Shown here: one piece after another, positions 17,288 to 26,180 of the stretch
How positions within the stretch are numbered: position 1 is the stretch's first letter
How the letters are laid out: each line of letters opens with the position of its first letter
Assembly: GCF_003625485.1 (NCBI RefSeq)
Contig: NZ_RAIR01000006.1
Coordinates: 62,001 to 126,000, forward strand
Direction of reading: 5' to 3'
Length of the DNA stretch: 64,000 bases
Source: Butyrivibrio sp. CB08
GTDB lineage: Bacteria; Bacillota; Clostridia; Lachnospirales; Lachnospiraceae
Program-made: the position numbers and the translations under genes
The notes under the pieces: model-generated
What the model was told of the DNA's origin: nothing
Database searches by the model: none
What the model saw: the letters and a program-made list of their open reading frames with translations, nothing else

Positions 17288-18358
17288 TCATAAGTACATC
17301 ATCAATGTGTCTATATCGTCCTCTGAAGTAGCCCAGTCGGTAGCAAGTCTTATGACCGTATGGGTGTCATCATACTTTTCCCAGAAGCTGTATCCCACGT
17401 GCTCCGAGATCTCTTTTAGCTTGTCATCACTTATAATAATGAACTGCTGGTTCGTTGGAGAATCCAGGAAGAACTTATAGCCCTTCTCTGTAAGGCGCTC
17501 TTTTAAAAGCTCCGCCATCTCTATGGCATTCTCACTTATCTCAAAGTACAGGTCATCTGCAAAAAGAGTATCGAACTGAATTCCAAGAAGCCATCCCTTG
17601 GCAAGAAGTGCTCCGTGCTGCTTGACGATTGGAACAGGGTGGGCAGTTGGAACGCCCTTAGGGAACACAACAGCCTCGCCAAAAAGAGCTCCCACCTTGG
17701 TTCCACCTATATAGAACACATCAACAAGTGATGCGATATCCTGAATTGTCACATCAGTTCTCTTGCTCATAAGGCCGTAGCCAAGCCTTGCTCCATCAAG
17801 GAAAAGAGGTATCTTATACTCTCTGCATACTGCCGAGATATCAGTCAGCTCCTTCTTAGTATAAAGAGTTCCGTACTCAGTTGGATGTGAGATGTAAACC
17901 GCACCAGGAAATACCATATGCTCGTGATTGTCATCGCCGTAGAAGGTCTCAAGATACTTCTTAAGGTCTTTAGCGTCAATCTTGCCTATGTCTGATCCGT
18001 ACTTCGCAGTATCTTTTTCAGCTCCTTTAGCAGGAAGAGTCAGTACCTTGTGTCCTGAAAACTCAATAGCTCCCGCCTCGTGGGCTGCCACGTGGCCAGT
18101 CTGAGCTGCCACTACTCCTTCATATGAATTAAGAAGAATGTCGATAACTGTCTGGTTAGTCTGGGTTCCTCCAACAAGGAAGATCACATCACCATCAGGG
18201 CATCCGCATTTTGCCTTGATCTTGTCAGCTGCGCTCTTGCAGATATCATCTGTGCCATAACCTGACATCTGGTCAAAGTTATTCTCCATAAGGCGCTCTA
18301 AGATCTGTGGGTGTGCGCCCTTTGTATAATCACTGGAAAAAGAAATCCTGGTGCTCAT
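17288..18358 (-). CDS. ltaE: Low-specificity L-threonine aldolase
   Basis: PLP enzyme of the aspartate aminotransferase fold that cleaves L-threonine/allo-threonine to glycine and acetaldehyde in the cytoplasm. The 356-residue protein shows GGTQTNQT (64-71, PLP phosphate loop), H89, the FLDGARLGY block (187-195) and the Schiff-base lysine K221 in YIGGTKVGA. Length is normal. Its ATG overlaps the stop of the upstream fRMsr gene (TAATG), so the two are translationally coupled. A broader beta-eliminating-lyase assignment is the only real alternative. Confidence 0.93.
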   Translation of the reverse strand: MSTRISFSSDYTKGAHPQILERLMENNFDQMSGYGTDDICKSAADKIKAKCGCPDGDVIFLVGGTQTNQTVIDILLNSYEGVVAAQTGHVAAHEAGAIEFSGHKVLTLPAKGAEKDTAKYGSDIGKIDAKDLKKYLETFYGDDNHEHMVFPGAVYISHPTEYGTLYTKKELTDISAVCREYKIPLFLDGARLGYGLMSKRTDVTIQDIASLVDVFYIGGTKVGALFGEAVVFPKGVPTAHPVPIVKQHGALLAKGWLLGIQFDTLFADDLYFEISENAIEMAELLKERLTEKGYKFFLDSPTNQQFIIISDDKLKEISEHVGYSFWEKYDDTHTVIRLATDWATSEDDIDTLMMYL

Positions 18359-18810
18359 TAGAATTCTATAACCTCCTCAAGTGCAGCAACGAAATGCTCA
18401 AGTCCTTCTTTGTCCTCTTCATTGAAGCGTGACAGACTTGGGCTGTCGATATCAAGAACAGCTACAACCTTGCCATCTTTATGAATAGGAACAACGATCT
18501 CTGAATTTGATGCACTGTCGCAGGCAATGTGTCCCGGGAACTGGTGCACATCCATAACAAGCTGAGTCTTATCCTCTGCTACTGCTGTTCCGCAGACACC
18601 CTTTCCAACCTCGATCCTGATGCAGGCAACCTTTCCCTGGAATGGTCCCAGCATAAGAGATCCCTTATTCATAATGTAGAATCCCGCCCAGTTAAGGTCC
18701 TCTAAGTTGTCATATAAAAGAGCTGACGCGTTGGAAAAAACCGGGATGTAGTTGGGCTCATCGTCTGCCAGAGCCCTTATCTGTTTTGCAAGTAACTTGT
18801 AGTCTGTCAT
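18358..18810 (-). CDS. msrC: Free methionine-(R)-sulfoxide reductase (GAF domain)
   Basis: Reduces free Met-R-sulfoxide using thioredoxin. The 150-residue single GAF domain carries the three family cysteines at positions 63, 73 and 97 (KVACIR, GVCGTA, IACDSASNSE) and the WAGFY motif near 41-45. It is the first gene of a two-gene unit with threonine aldolase. A candidate promoter (TTGTGC-17-TAGTAT) lies about 60 bases upstream and a stem-loop (18828-18858) sits in the 5' leader. The call rests on the Cys pattern and length. Confidence 0.93.
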   Translation of the reverse strand: MTDYKLLAKQIRALADDEPNYIPVFSNASALLYDNLEDLNWAGFYIMNKGSLMLGPFQGKVACIRIEVGKGVCGTAVAEDKTQLVMDVHQFPGHIACDSASNSEIVVPIHKDGKVVAVLDIDSPSLSRFNEEDKEGLEHFVAALEEVIEF

Positions 18811-18827
18811 ATTTTTTCTCCATAAAC

Positions 18828-18858
18828 TAAAAGTGAATGTAGGCTCTCGCCCACATCC
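18828..18858 (-). other. Stem-loop in the 5' leader of the fRMsr gene
   Basis: GTGGATGTGGGC pairs with GCCTACATTCAC (with G-T pairs) at the probable transcript 5' end, followed by TTTTAGTTT. It could be an mRNA-stabilising 5' hairpin or a weak attenuator. Confidence 0.4.
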
Positions 18859-18907
18859 ACTATACTAACACTTGTTTATCTTGCGCACAATCTATTATTT
18901 CACAAAA

Positions 18908-18941
18908 CAAAACCCCAGGTTGTGAACTCTGGGATTTTGGG
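18908..18941 (-). terminator. Terminator of tRNA-Gly (first copy)
   Basis: AAAATCCCAG pairs with CTGGGGTTTT, followed by GTTTTG, directly after the tRNA 3' end on the minus strand. Confidence 0.75.
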
Positions 18942-18951
18942 CATAAAAAAG

Positions 18952-19024
18952 AGCGATAGACGGGGCTCGAACCCGCGGTCTCCACCTTGGCAAGGTGGCG
19001 CTTTACCAACTAAGCTACTATCGC
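18952..19024 (-). tRNA. tRNA-Gly (anticodon GCC), copy 1
   Basis: Cloverleaf: acceptor GCGATAG/CTATCGC, D-loop TTAGTTGGTAA, anticodon stem CCACC/GGTGG with loop TTGCCAA (anticodon GCC), T-loop TTCGAGC. The discriminator is U, usual for bacterial tRNA-Gly. CCA is not encoded, consistent with the cca gene in this window. Identical in sequence to the copy at 32830-32902, which is on the opposite strand. Confidence 0.97.
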
Positions 19025-19062
19025 GTAAAATATATATAAAGTTGCTATCGCAACGCAAAAAC

Positions 19063-19093
19063 TATAATACACGATAGATTAATGGATTGTCAA
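19063..19093 (-). promoter_or_regulatory. tRNA-Gly promoter overlapping a divergent -10 for the capA-like gene
   Basis: Minus strand: -35 TTGACA (19088-19093), 18-base spacer, -10 TATTAT (19064-19069). On the plus strand TATAAT (19063-19068), with TTGCTA at 19042-19047 (15-base spacing, suboptimal), can serve the capA-like gene. The two -10 elements occupy almost the same bases. Confidence 0.6.
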
Positions 19094-19123
19094 CACATTA
19101 TTTTTCTATTTGGTGATTTGGTT

Positions 19124-20269
19124 ATGAGAAAAAAACTAATCGCTCATATCTTAGCACTTACAGTGTTTTTGTCAGTATTTCTGACAGCGGACAATATCTC
19201 TTTTGCCCAAAAGACTGCGGAGCAAAACTCTGATATCACAATAGTGATGGTGGGAGACATTCTACTTCATACCCCGGTTGAAGAAGCTGCCCGTAATGCT
19301 GATGGAAGTTATAACTTTGATTTCATCTTTCAGAATCTAAAGGCAGATATAAGTGCGGCGGATCTGGCCATAGTCAACCAGGAAGTGATAATTGGAGGTC
19401 AGGAACTTGGCGTTTCCGGATACCCTTCCTTTAATGCCCCTTACCAGATTGGAGACGCGCTGATAAATGCCGGATTTGACGTGGTCTGTCACGGAACAAA
19501 TCATGCGCTGGATAAGGGAAAAAGTGGCGTTTTGAACTGCCTGAAGTATTGGAAGCAGCATCCTCTGGTAACTGTCCTTGGAATAAACGAGACAGAGGCA
19601 GAATATAATACAGTTTCTATTTTTGAAAAAAAGGGCATTAAGATCGCAATACTTAACTATACATATGGAACAAACGGAATTCCTCAGCCAAAAGATATGC
19701 CCCACGCAGTAGATATGCTGGAAAAGGAAAAGGTTGTAAAGGATCTTAAATTCGCAGAAGAAAATGCAGACTTTACAATAGTTTGTCCCCATTGGGGAAC
19801 GGAATATAAGCTGGAAGCAGACTCCTCCCAGAAATACTGGACAGACATTTTCAGGAAAAACGGAGCCGATCTGGTTCTTGGTACCCATCCCCATGTGATC
19901 GAGCCCATCGAAATGCTTGAAGATGATAACGCAGCAATAACCAACAATCATGGTGACGGCGACATGCTTGTATACTATTCCCTTGGTAATTTTGTAAACT
20001 GGACCTCCGGAAAAGGAAAGGGAGTTGCAAATCGCATGGTTGGCGGAATGGCCAACGTCAAAATTGGCAAGAATACAAATGGCGAGATTGTGATCAAAGA
20101 TCACGGTATCACTCCTGTCGTTTGTCATTTACACAAAGGCCATGAAGGCGTTATAGTATATCCACTAAAGGACTACACAGACGAACTCGGGAAAGAAAAT
20201 GAAATAGTTAAGCAGGATCCTTCATTTTCTGCAAAATATACAAGAGACCTGTGTAACAAAGTATGGTAA
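19124..20269 (+). CDS. CapA-family (poly-gamma-glutamate synthesis type) metallophosphatase, exported
   Basis: CapA/PgsA-like protein of the calcineurin-like metallophosphatase superfamily. CapA homologues take part in poly-gamma-glutamate or capsule synthesis, but no capBC genes are here. The 381-residue form starts at ATG 19124 (RKKLIAHILAL signal segment, cleavage near SFA-QK). An upstream ATG at 19082 would add a stretch overlapping the tRNA promoter. Motifs seen: MVGDILLHTP, NQE, HGTNHALD, PHWGTEY, GTHPHVIEP and YYSLGNF, all metal-site regions of the family. Followed after 16 bases by the rlmI-like gene, so probably cotranscribed. The substrate cannot be inferred. Confidence 0.9.
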   Translation: MRKKLIAHILALTVFLSVFLTADNISFAQKTAEQNSDITIVMVGDILLHTPVEEAARNADGSYNFDFIFQNLKADISAADLAIVNQEVIIGGQELGVSGYPSFNAPYQIGDALINAGFDVVCHGTNHALDKGKSGVLNCLKYWKQHPLVTVLGINETEAEYNTVSIFEKKGIKIAILNYTYGTNGIPQPKDMPHAVDMLEKEKVVKDLKFAEENADFTIVCPHWGTEYKLEADSSQKYWTDIFRKNGADLVLGTHPHVIEPIEMLEDDNAAITNNHGDGDMLVYYSLGNFVNWTSGKGKGVANRMVGGMANVKIGKNTNGEIVIKDHGITPVVCHLHKGHEGVIVYPLKDYTDELGKENEIVKQDPSFSAKYTRDLCNKVW

Positions 20270-20285
20270 AAAGAGGTTTATTGAT

Positions 20286-21560
20286 ATGGCAAATGTGATC
20301 TTAAAAAAGGGACAGGGCAGAGAATTTAAATCAGGCGGTCTCTGGATTTATGACAACGAGATAGACAGAGTAGATGGCAGCTTTGAAAACGGAGATATTA
20401 TTGAGCTCCACGACTTTGACGATTATTTCCTGGGATACGGATTTATCAATGAGAACTCCAAGATAAGAGTCCGCGTCATGTCCAGGAAAAAGGATAACCC
20501 GGTGGATCTCATGCTCCTTGAAAAGAGAGTTCGCGACGCCTGGAATCACAGGAAGAATATCATGCGTAGCTACATTAAGGAATATCTTCTTAATGGAAAA
20601 GAGCTGTCTGCCATAACAGATAATGAGAGATCCGATGCTCTTACAAGACTTTCTACAAGACTTGTATTTGGAGAGGCGGACTTCCTTCCTGGAATCACAA
20701 TCGACAAGTTCTCCGACGTTTTAGTAATCGAATCCCTGGCTCTTGGAACTGACAGGATGAAGGATAAGATCATTGACCTTTGCAAAAAAGTCCTTGCTGA
20801 GGATGGCGTAATCATTCGTGGAGTCTATGAGAGAAGTGATGCCAAGGTTCGAGAGCTTGAAGGTCTTGAGAGGACCAAGGGATTTATTGGAGAGCCTTTT
20901 GATACCAAGGTTCTCATTGAAGAGAATGGCGTAAAATACTACGTTGACGTAGAAAACGGCCAGAAGACCGGATTTTTCCTTGATCAGAAGTTCAACAGAC
21001 AGGCTATCAGGGGAATCTGCAAGGGCAAAAAAGTCCTGGACTGCTTTACACATACTGGCTCCTTTGCTCTTAACGCTGCAGCTGCTGGAGCAACTTCAGT
21101 CCTTGGCGTAGATGCATCAGACCTTGGCTGTGACCAGGCAAGAGAAAATGCAGCCCTAAATAACCTTGAAAATGTGGCAACCTTCCAGTGTGCAGATGTG
21201 TTTGAGCTTCTGCCTGACCTTGAGAAAAAGGGCGAGAAGTTCGATGTTGTCATCCTTGACCCTCCAGCATTTACCAAATCAAGGGCTTCTATCAAGAAGG
21301 CTGTTACAGGATATAAAGAGATCAATCTTCGCGGAATGCGACTTGTAAAAGACGGCGGATATCTTGCTACCTGCTCATGTTCGCACTTTATGGATGAAGA
21401 GCTCTTTTTAAAGACCATAAGCGATGCAGCCAGAGACGCCCACAAGCGCCTTAAGCAGGTAGAGTTCAGGCAGCAGGCCATGGATCACCCGATCCTCTGG
21501 GGCGGATCTGCTTCCTACTATCTGAAATTCGTGATCTTCCAGGTATGTGACGAACTGTAA
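20286..21560 (+). CDS. rlmI: RlmI-like 23S rRNA (cytosine-C5) methyltransferase
   Basis: Class I SAM-dependent RNA m5C methyltransferase of the RlmI/YwbD group. The 424-residue protein has an N-terminal PUA-type RNA-binding domain (about 1-75), a linker domain, then the Rossmann fold with motif VLDCFTHTGSFALNAA (SAM loop). The DPPAF motif and TCSCSH, supplying the catalytic cysteine near residue 364, follow. Specificity for C1962 is inferred from E. coli RlmI. Start ATG at 20286 with GAGG about 9 bases upstream. Confidence 0.92.
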   Translation: MANVILKKGQGREFKSGGLWIYDNEIDRVDGSFENGDIIELHDFDDYFLGYGFINENSKIRVRVMSRKKDNPVDLMLLEKRVRDAWNHRKNIMRSYIKEYLLNGKELSAITDNERSDALTRLSTRLVFGEADFLPGITIDKFSDVLVIESLALGTDRMKDKIIDLCKKVLAEDGVIIRGVYERSDAKVRELEGLERTKGFIGEPFDTKVLIEENGVKYYVDVENGQKTGFFLDQKFNRQAIRGICKGKKVLDCFTHTGSFALNAAAAGATSVLGVDASDLGCDQARENAALNNLENVATFQCADVFELLPDLEKKGEKFDVVILDPPAFTKSRASIKKAVTGYKEINLRGMRLVKDGGYLATCSCSHFMDEELFLKTISDAARDAHKRLKQVEFRQQAMDHPILWGGSASYYLKFVIFQVCDEL

Positions 21561-21568
21561 TCCTATAT

Positions 21569-21612
21569 TTAAAAAATACCACCAGCCTGATATCAGGTCT
21601 GGTGGTATTTCT
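21569..21612. terminator. Bidirectional terminator between rlmI-like and nhaC-like genes
   Basis: AAATACCACCAG pairs perfectly with CTGGTGGTATTT over a 13-base loop, with A/T runs on both sides. It separates convergent genes. Confidence 0.9.
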
Positions 21613-21622
21613 GTTAGTAAAG

Positions 21623-23146
21623 CTATTTACTTTCGACTTTTTTAATTGCAAAAAGCGTAATAAACATAAGAATGATTCCAATTGCGAAACAAATAACCCA
21701 GTTTCTGACAAAACCTGAAATGATATAAGCGGCAAAGGATACAGCTGCTGCTGTTATTGCATAAGGCAGCTGAGTTGATACGTGCCTGATGTGGTCACAC
21801 TGTGCACCTGCGCTAGCCATGATAGTTGTATCGGAAATAGGTGAGCAATGATCTCCGCAAACTGCACCTGCCATACATGCAGAAATAGAAATGATCATAA
21901 GTTCATTATCCAGATTTGCTCCAAATACATTAACAACTATAGGGATAAGGATACCAAAGGTTCCCCAGGAAGTACCAGTAGCAAAAGCAAGGAAAGTAGC
22001 GATGACAAAAACCAAGGCAGGGATGAAACTCATAACAGCATTGTTTTCTGCAACGTTTTCAAAAATACCAGCAACATAGGTTGCTGCGCCAAGAGAGTCT
22101 GTCATGCTCTTTAAGGTCCATGCGAATGTAAGGACTAGAATAGCAGGAACCATACTCTTGAAGCCTTCTGGAATAGAATTCATACATTCTTTGAAGGAAA
22201 GAACCCGGGTTGCCATAAAAAAGATAACTGTTAAAAGCAGTGCAACTACAGAACCATATACAAGCCCTACAGATGCGTCTGAACCAGAAAAAGCATCAAC
22301 GAAATTTGTGCCACTGAAGAAACCACCAGTATAGATCATACCAACAACGCAGCAAATAATAAGTGCCACTATAGGAAATACAAGGTGAATAACTCTACCT
22401 TTCTGAGAAGTTGGTGGATGTGGCTGATCGGTAGCGCCCAAAAGTCCTTCTCCGTCGCCGTAATTGTATTTTTTTGGATCCTTCAGAATATGCTCTTCTG
22501 CTTTTTTCATAGGACCGTAATCAAAGTTCATCGCAGTAAGCCCAAACATCATTACGATCGTAAGCAGAGCATAAAAGTTATAAGGAATGGCTCTTACAAA
22601 AAGAGTAAGTCCGTTTGCGCCGTCAACAAATCCTGTTACAGCTGCGGCCCATGACGAAATAGGAGCAATGATACATATAGGAGCAGCTGTTGCGTCAATA
22701 AGATAAGCCAGTTTTTCTCTGGAAATCTTGTGCTTATCTGTAAGTGGACGCATAACAGAGCCTACAGTCAGGCAGTTAAAATAGTCATCAATAAAAATCA
22801 ACATTCCAAGGAGAATAGTTGCAATCTGGGCTCCAACCTTGGTCTTTACATGCTCAACTGCCCATTTTCCAAATGCGCTTGAACCGCCTGCACGATTCAT
22901 CAACATGACCATAGTTCCCAAAACCACCAGGAAGATCAAGATTCCAACATTCCAACTATCCGAAAGTTGAGCTATCATTCCATCAACAAAAACATGTTGA
23001 ATGGTTCCTTCTATACTGAAAGAAGAATAAAGAAGTCCTCCCACAAGAATCCCAAGAAAAAGAGAAGAATAAACTTCTTTAGTGATTAAAGCTAAAGCAA
23101 TTGCGATAATCGCCGGCACTAGTGCCCAAAATGAATCAACAAACAT
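21623..23146 (-). CDS. nhaC: NhaC-family Na+/H+ antiporter
   Basis: Integral membrane transporter of 507 residues with about 11-12 hydrophobic segments. The conserved IDDYFNCLTVGSVMRPL block (about 118-134) and the SSWAAAVTGFVDG and FATGTSWGTFGIL repeats are typical of NhaC/YheL-type antiporters and MleN-like carriers. Membrane substrate choice (Na+/H+ versus lactate-malate coupled) cannot be decided from sequence alone. ATG at 23146 with GGGAGGT upstream. Single-gene unit. Confidence 0.9.
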   Translation of the reverse strand: MFVDSFWALVPAIIAIALALITKEVYSSLFLGILVGGLLYSSFSIEGTIQHVFVDGMIAQLSDSWNVGILIFLVVLGTMVMLMNRAGGSSAFGKWAVEHVKTKVGAQIATILLGMLIFIDDYFNCLTVGSVMRPLTDKHKISREKLAYLIDATAAPICIIAPISSWAAAVTGFVDGANGLTLFVRAIPYNFYALLTIVMMFGLTAMNFDYGPMKKAEEHILKDPKKYNYGDGEGLLGATDQPHPPTSQKGRVIHLVFPIVALIICCVVGMIYTGGFFSGTNFVDAFSGSDASVGLVYGSVVALLLTVIFFMATRVLSFKECMNSIPEGFKSMVPAILVLTFAWTLKSMTDSLGAATYVAGIFENVAENNAVMSFIPALVFVIATFLAFATGTSWGTFGILIPIVVNVFGANLDNELMIISISACMAGAVCGDHCSPISDTTIMASAGAQCDHIRHVSTQLPYAITAAAVSFAAYIISGFVRNWVICFAIGIILMFITLFAIKKVESK

Positions 23147-23246
23147 TATTTACCTCCCAACATCTCTTTTGCACGTTAATTTGTTAAATCCCACAATAAA
23201 TATATCACACTTTTTCATGTTCTGGGTTTTATTTTTCGCAAAAAAG

Positions 23247-23294
23247 TACAAGGCTGCTACCCGGGGGTATACATCCCCAGATAGCAGCCCTGTG
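23247..23294 (-). terminator. Terminator of the sugar-transporter unit
   Basis: GGGCTGCTA...TAGCAGCC hairpin with an inner GGGG/CCCC stem and TTTTTT on the leftward side, downstream of the permease gene. Confidence 0.85.
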
Positions 23295-23334
23295 CAAAGA
23301 AATAAGAGAAAGAATTTGGCAACAAGTCTATATG

Positions 23335-24525
23335 TTAGTTTTTAACTATCATCTTTCCGCCACGCTTTGATACTACATCAAAGATAACAGCAGCGAGAAG
23401 AACTGCGCCCTTAACCACCTTCTGCATGTTGGCATCGACACCCATAAGTGACATACCAAGGTTGATAACACCCATGAGAACCGCACCTACGATAACTCCA
23501 GGAACTGTTCCGATTCCGCCGTAAGCTGATGCTCCACCGATGAAGCAGGATCCGATAGCGTCCATCTCATAGTTCTGGCCGTATGTTGGCTGAGCTGATG
23601 TAAGTCTAGCGATTGTTACCATAGCAGCCAGGGCTGCAAGGAATCCCATGTTTGTGTATGCAAGGAAGTAAACTTTATTAGTATTGATACCGGAAAGCTT
23701 TGTAGCCTTCTCGTTACCACCTACTGCGTAGAAATGTCTTCCTACTGTGGTGTTCTGTGTGATGTAGCCATAAACAAGAACTACAACAAGAACCCAGATA
23801 AGAACTGTAGGAATACCTTTGTGCTGAGCGAGCTTGTAAGCAAAGAGGATAACTACACCAACGATAACTACCATCTTTACTACGAATGTCCAAAGAGCCT
23901 CTGTCTCGTAACCGTGTTTCTTTCTGTTGATACGTGTGATGAACTGAAGGATTACGAAAAGAGCTGCTGCAAGGATACCACATACAAGGCATGTAAGGTT
24001 GATGCCATTTCCGCCTAAGAAGTCGTGAACGTAGCAGTCAGCACCGCCTCCGAAGAGGTTTACAAATGTGGTCTGCTCCTTGATGGATACTGTAAGACCG
24101 TTAAGTACTACGTTTGAAAGTCCTCTGAATGCCAGCATTCCTGCCAGTGTAGTGATGAAAGGAGGAATTCTTACAAAAGCGATCCAGAATCCCTGGAATG
24201 CTCCGATAGCAGTTCCGATAAGTACCATGATGATAATAGTAAGCCATACAGGTACATTTAAGTTAACCATCAAAGTAGCGCCGATAGCACCAACGAAACA
24301 AACAACAGATCCAACTGAAAGGTCGATGTTACCTCCAGTTAAGATACACAGCAGCATACCTGTTGCAAGAATGAACACGTATGCGTTCTGTGAGATAAGG
24401 TTACTTACGTTCATGGGAAGGAGGATTGCTCCGCCTGTTCTCCATGAGAAGAATCCAAGTACAATGATCAGAACAATGATCATCGTATTCTTTTTTATAA
24501 AATCAATTACTCTAGTATTATTCAT
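23335..24525 (-). CDS. Monosaccharide ABC transporter permease (GguB/XylH-like)
   Basis: Permease of the CUT2 sugar importer family, 396 residues with about ten hydrophobic segments. It shows the family blocks GGNIDLSVGSVVCFVGA and IGGASAYGGIGTVPGVIVGA. The extra loop around residues 200-225 is typical of the longer GguB/XylH subgroup rather than RbsC. Its ATG is two bases beyond the stop of the ATPase gene, so it is cotranscribed. Likely substrates are xylose, galactose or other monosaccharides; none is provable from sequence. Confidence 0.93.
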   Translation of the reverse strand: MNNTRVIDFIKKNTMIIVLIIVLGFFSWRTGGAILLPMNVSNLISQNAYVFILATGMLLCILTGGNIDLSVGSVVCFVGAIGATLMVNLNVPVWLTIIIMVLIGTAIGAFQGFWIAFVRIPPFITTLAGMLAFRGLSNVVLNGLTVSIKEQTTFVNLFGGGADCYVHDFLGGNGINLTCLVCGILAAALFVILQFITRINRKKHGYETEALWTFVVKMVVIVGVVILFAYKLAQHKGIPTVLIWVLVVVLVYGYITQNTTVGRHFYAVGGNEKATKLSGINTNKVYFLAYTNMGFLAALAAMVTIARLTSAQPTYGQNYEMDAIGSCFIGGASAYGGIGTVPGVIVGAVLMGVINLGMSLMGVDANMQKVVKGAVLLAAVIFDVVSKRGGKMIVKN

Positions 24526-24527
24526 TA

Positions 24528-26072
24528 TTAACCAACCTCCCTTTTTCCGGATGACTGTAAAATATAAGTCATAATCTTCTCCTGGGTAGCATCTTTGCCA
24601 TCCAGTTCGCCAACCATTCTTCCTTCGTTCATGACATAGATTCTGTCACACATACCAAGGATCTCCGGAAGCTCAGAAGATATCATGATTACAGATTTAC
24701 CTTCGCTTACCAGCTGGTTGATAATACAATAGATTTCATATTTAGCACCTACGTCGATACCTCTTGTAGGCTCATCAAGAATAAGGATATCAGGATTAGC
24801 AAACATCCACTTAGCAAGAAGAACTTTCTGCTGGTTACCACCTGAAAGGTTACCAACGTTCTGCTCTACTGTAGGGCATTTTGTCTTAAGCTTCTCCTTG
24901 TACTCAACTGCTACAGAGTACTCTTTATCCTTATCAATTACTGTCCTGTTACTTACTTCGCCAAGATTTGCAAGAGTTGTGTTTATCTTGATCGGGTTAG
25001 AAAGAATAAGTCCATTACCCTTTCTGTCTTCAGTAACATATGCAAGTTTGTGCTTGATAGCGTCCTGTACAGAGTTGAGGTGAACCTCTTTTCCCTGGAT
25101 AAAGAGCTGTCCAGAGATATTCTCTCCATAACTCTTACCAAAGATGCTCATTGCAAGCTCGGTTCTTCCTGCTCCCATAAGTCCTGAGATACCAAGAACC
25201 TCGCCCTTTCTTACGTTGATACTTACATCATCAACGATCTTTCTCTCGTTATATAATGGATGGTAAACATTCCAGTTCTTAACTTCCATCATTACTTCGC
25301 CAACGTGAGATTCACGCTTAGGGAATCTGTCAGAAAGTTCTCTTCCTACCATTCCCTTGATGATTCTTGCTTCTGAGAAATCATCTACGCCCTTTGTAAG
25401 GGTCTCAATAGTTGCTCCGTCACGGATAACTGTGATCTTGTCTGCAACATAGGAAACCTCATTGAGCTTATGTGAAATAATGATTGATGTAAGATTCTGC
25501 TCTTTCTTAAGCTTAAGGAGAAGATCAAGAAGTGCTCTTGAATCAGTCTCATTAAGTGAGGATGTAGGCTCATCAAGGATGAGGAGCCTTGCATGCTTTG
25601 AAAGAGCTTTTGCAATCTCTACGAGCTGCTTACCAACACCAATGTCCTTAATTAATGTCTGTGTGCTCTCTGAAAGGCCAACAGTGTCAAGATACTGTCT
25701 TGCCAGAGCACCGGTCTCATTCCAGTTGATCTTAAACTTCTTTCCTCTCTCATTTCCGAGGAACATGTTCTCAGCGATGGTCATATAAGGAATAAGCGCA
25801 AGCTCCTGATGGATGATAACTATTCCCTTACCTTCACTGTCTTTAATGTCGTTAAATTTGCATATTTCAGAATCGTAAACAATATCGCCTTCATAGGAGC
25901 CATATGCATAAATTCCACTAAGAACGTTCATCAAAGTGGACTTTCCAGCTCCGTTTTCTCCAACGAGTGCGTGGATTTCTCCTTCTTCAACCTGTAAATT
26001 TACATTATCTAAGGCTTTCACACCGGGGAAGGTCTTGGTGATATTTTTCATTTCCAGTAATATCTTCGCCAA
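24528..26072 (-). CDS. Monosaccharide ABC transporter ATP-binding protein (GguA/XylG-like)
   Basis: Double ABC ATPase (514 residues) of the CUT2 family. First domain: Walker [10 protein letters not shown] (37-45), [10 protein letters not shown] Walker B. Second domain: degenerate Walker [11 protein letters not shown], signature LSGGNQQKV, Walker [14 protein letters not shown]. The unequal second P-loop is normal for the family. Start is TTG at 26072 with GGAGGGG upstream. It follows the binding-protein gene after 108 bases containing a stem-loop. Confidence 0.94.
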   Translation of the reverse strand: MAKILLEMKNITKTFPGVKALDNVNLQVEEGEIHALVGENGAGKSTLMNVLSGIYAYGSYEGDIVYDSEICKFNDIKDSEGKGIVIIHQELALIPYMTIAENMFLGNERGKKFKINWNETGALARQYLDTVGLSESTQTLIKDIGVGKQLVEIAKALSKHARLLILDEPTSSLNETDSRALLDLLLKLKKEQNLTSIIISHKLNEVSYVADKITVIRDGATIETLTKGVDDFSEARIIKGMVGRELSDRFPKRESHVGEVMMEVKNWNVYHPLYNERKIVDDVSINVRKGEVLGISGLMGAGRTELAMSIFGKSYGENISGQLFIQGKEVHLNSVQDAIKHKLAYVTEDRKGNGLILSNPIKINTTLANLGEVSNRTVIDKDKEYSVAVEYKEKLKTKCPTVEQNVGNLSGGNQQKVLLAKWMFANPDILILDEPTRGIDVGAKYEIYCIINQLVSEGKSVIMISSELPEILGMCDRIYVMNEGRMVGELDGKDATQEKIMTYILQSSGKREVG

Positions 26073-26113
26073 TTTAACCCCTCCTTCTCTCTCTTAATCT
26101 CTTTTTTGCTTTA

Positions 26114-26146
26114 ATAGAGGCGGGTCATATTGCGCCCGCCTCATAG
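26114..26146 (-). terminator. Intercistronic stem-loop between binding protein and ATPase genes
   Basis: GAGGCGGG pairs with CCCGCCTC over a 10-base loop and lacks a T-run. It probably stabilises the upstream mRNA or partly terminates, giving more binding protein than ATPase. Confidence 0.65.
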
Positions 26147-26180
26147 TTATTATAGTTTTTTACCTAACCCGTTTAAGCTA

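Noticed and set aside
19337-20128. 263-codon minus-strand ORF
   Set aside because: Antisense to capA-like gene, no family features, no RBS.
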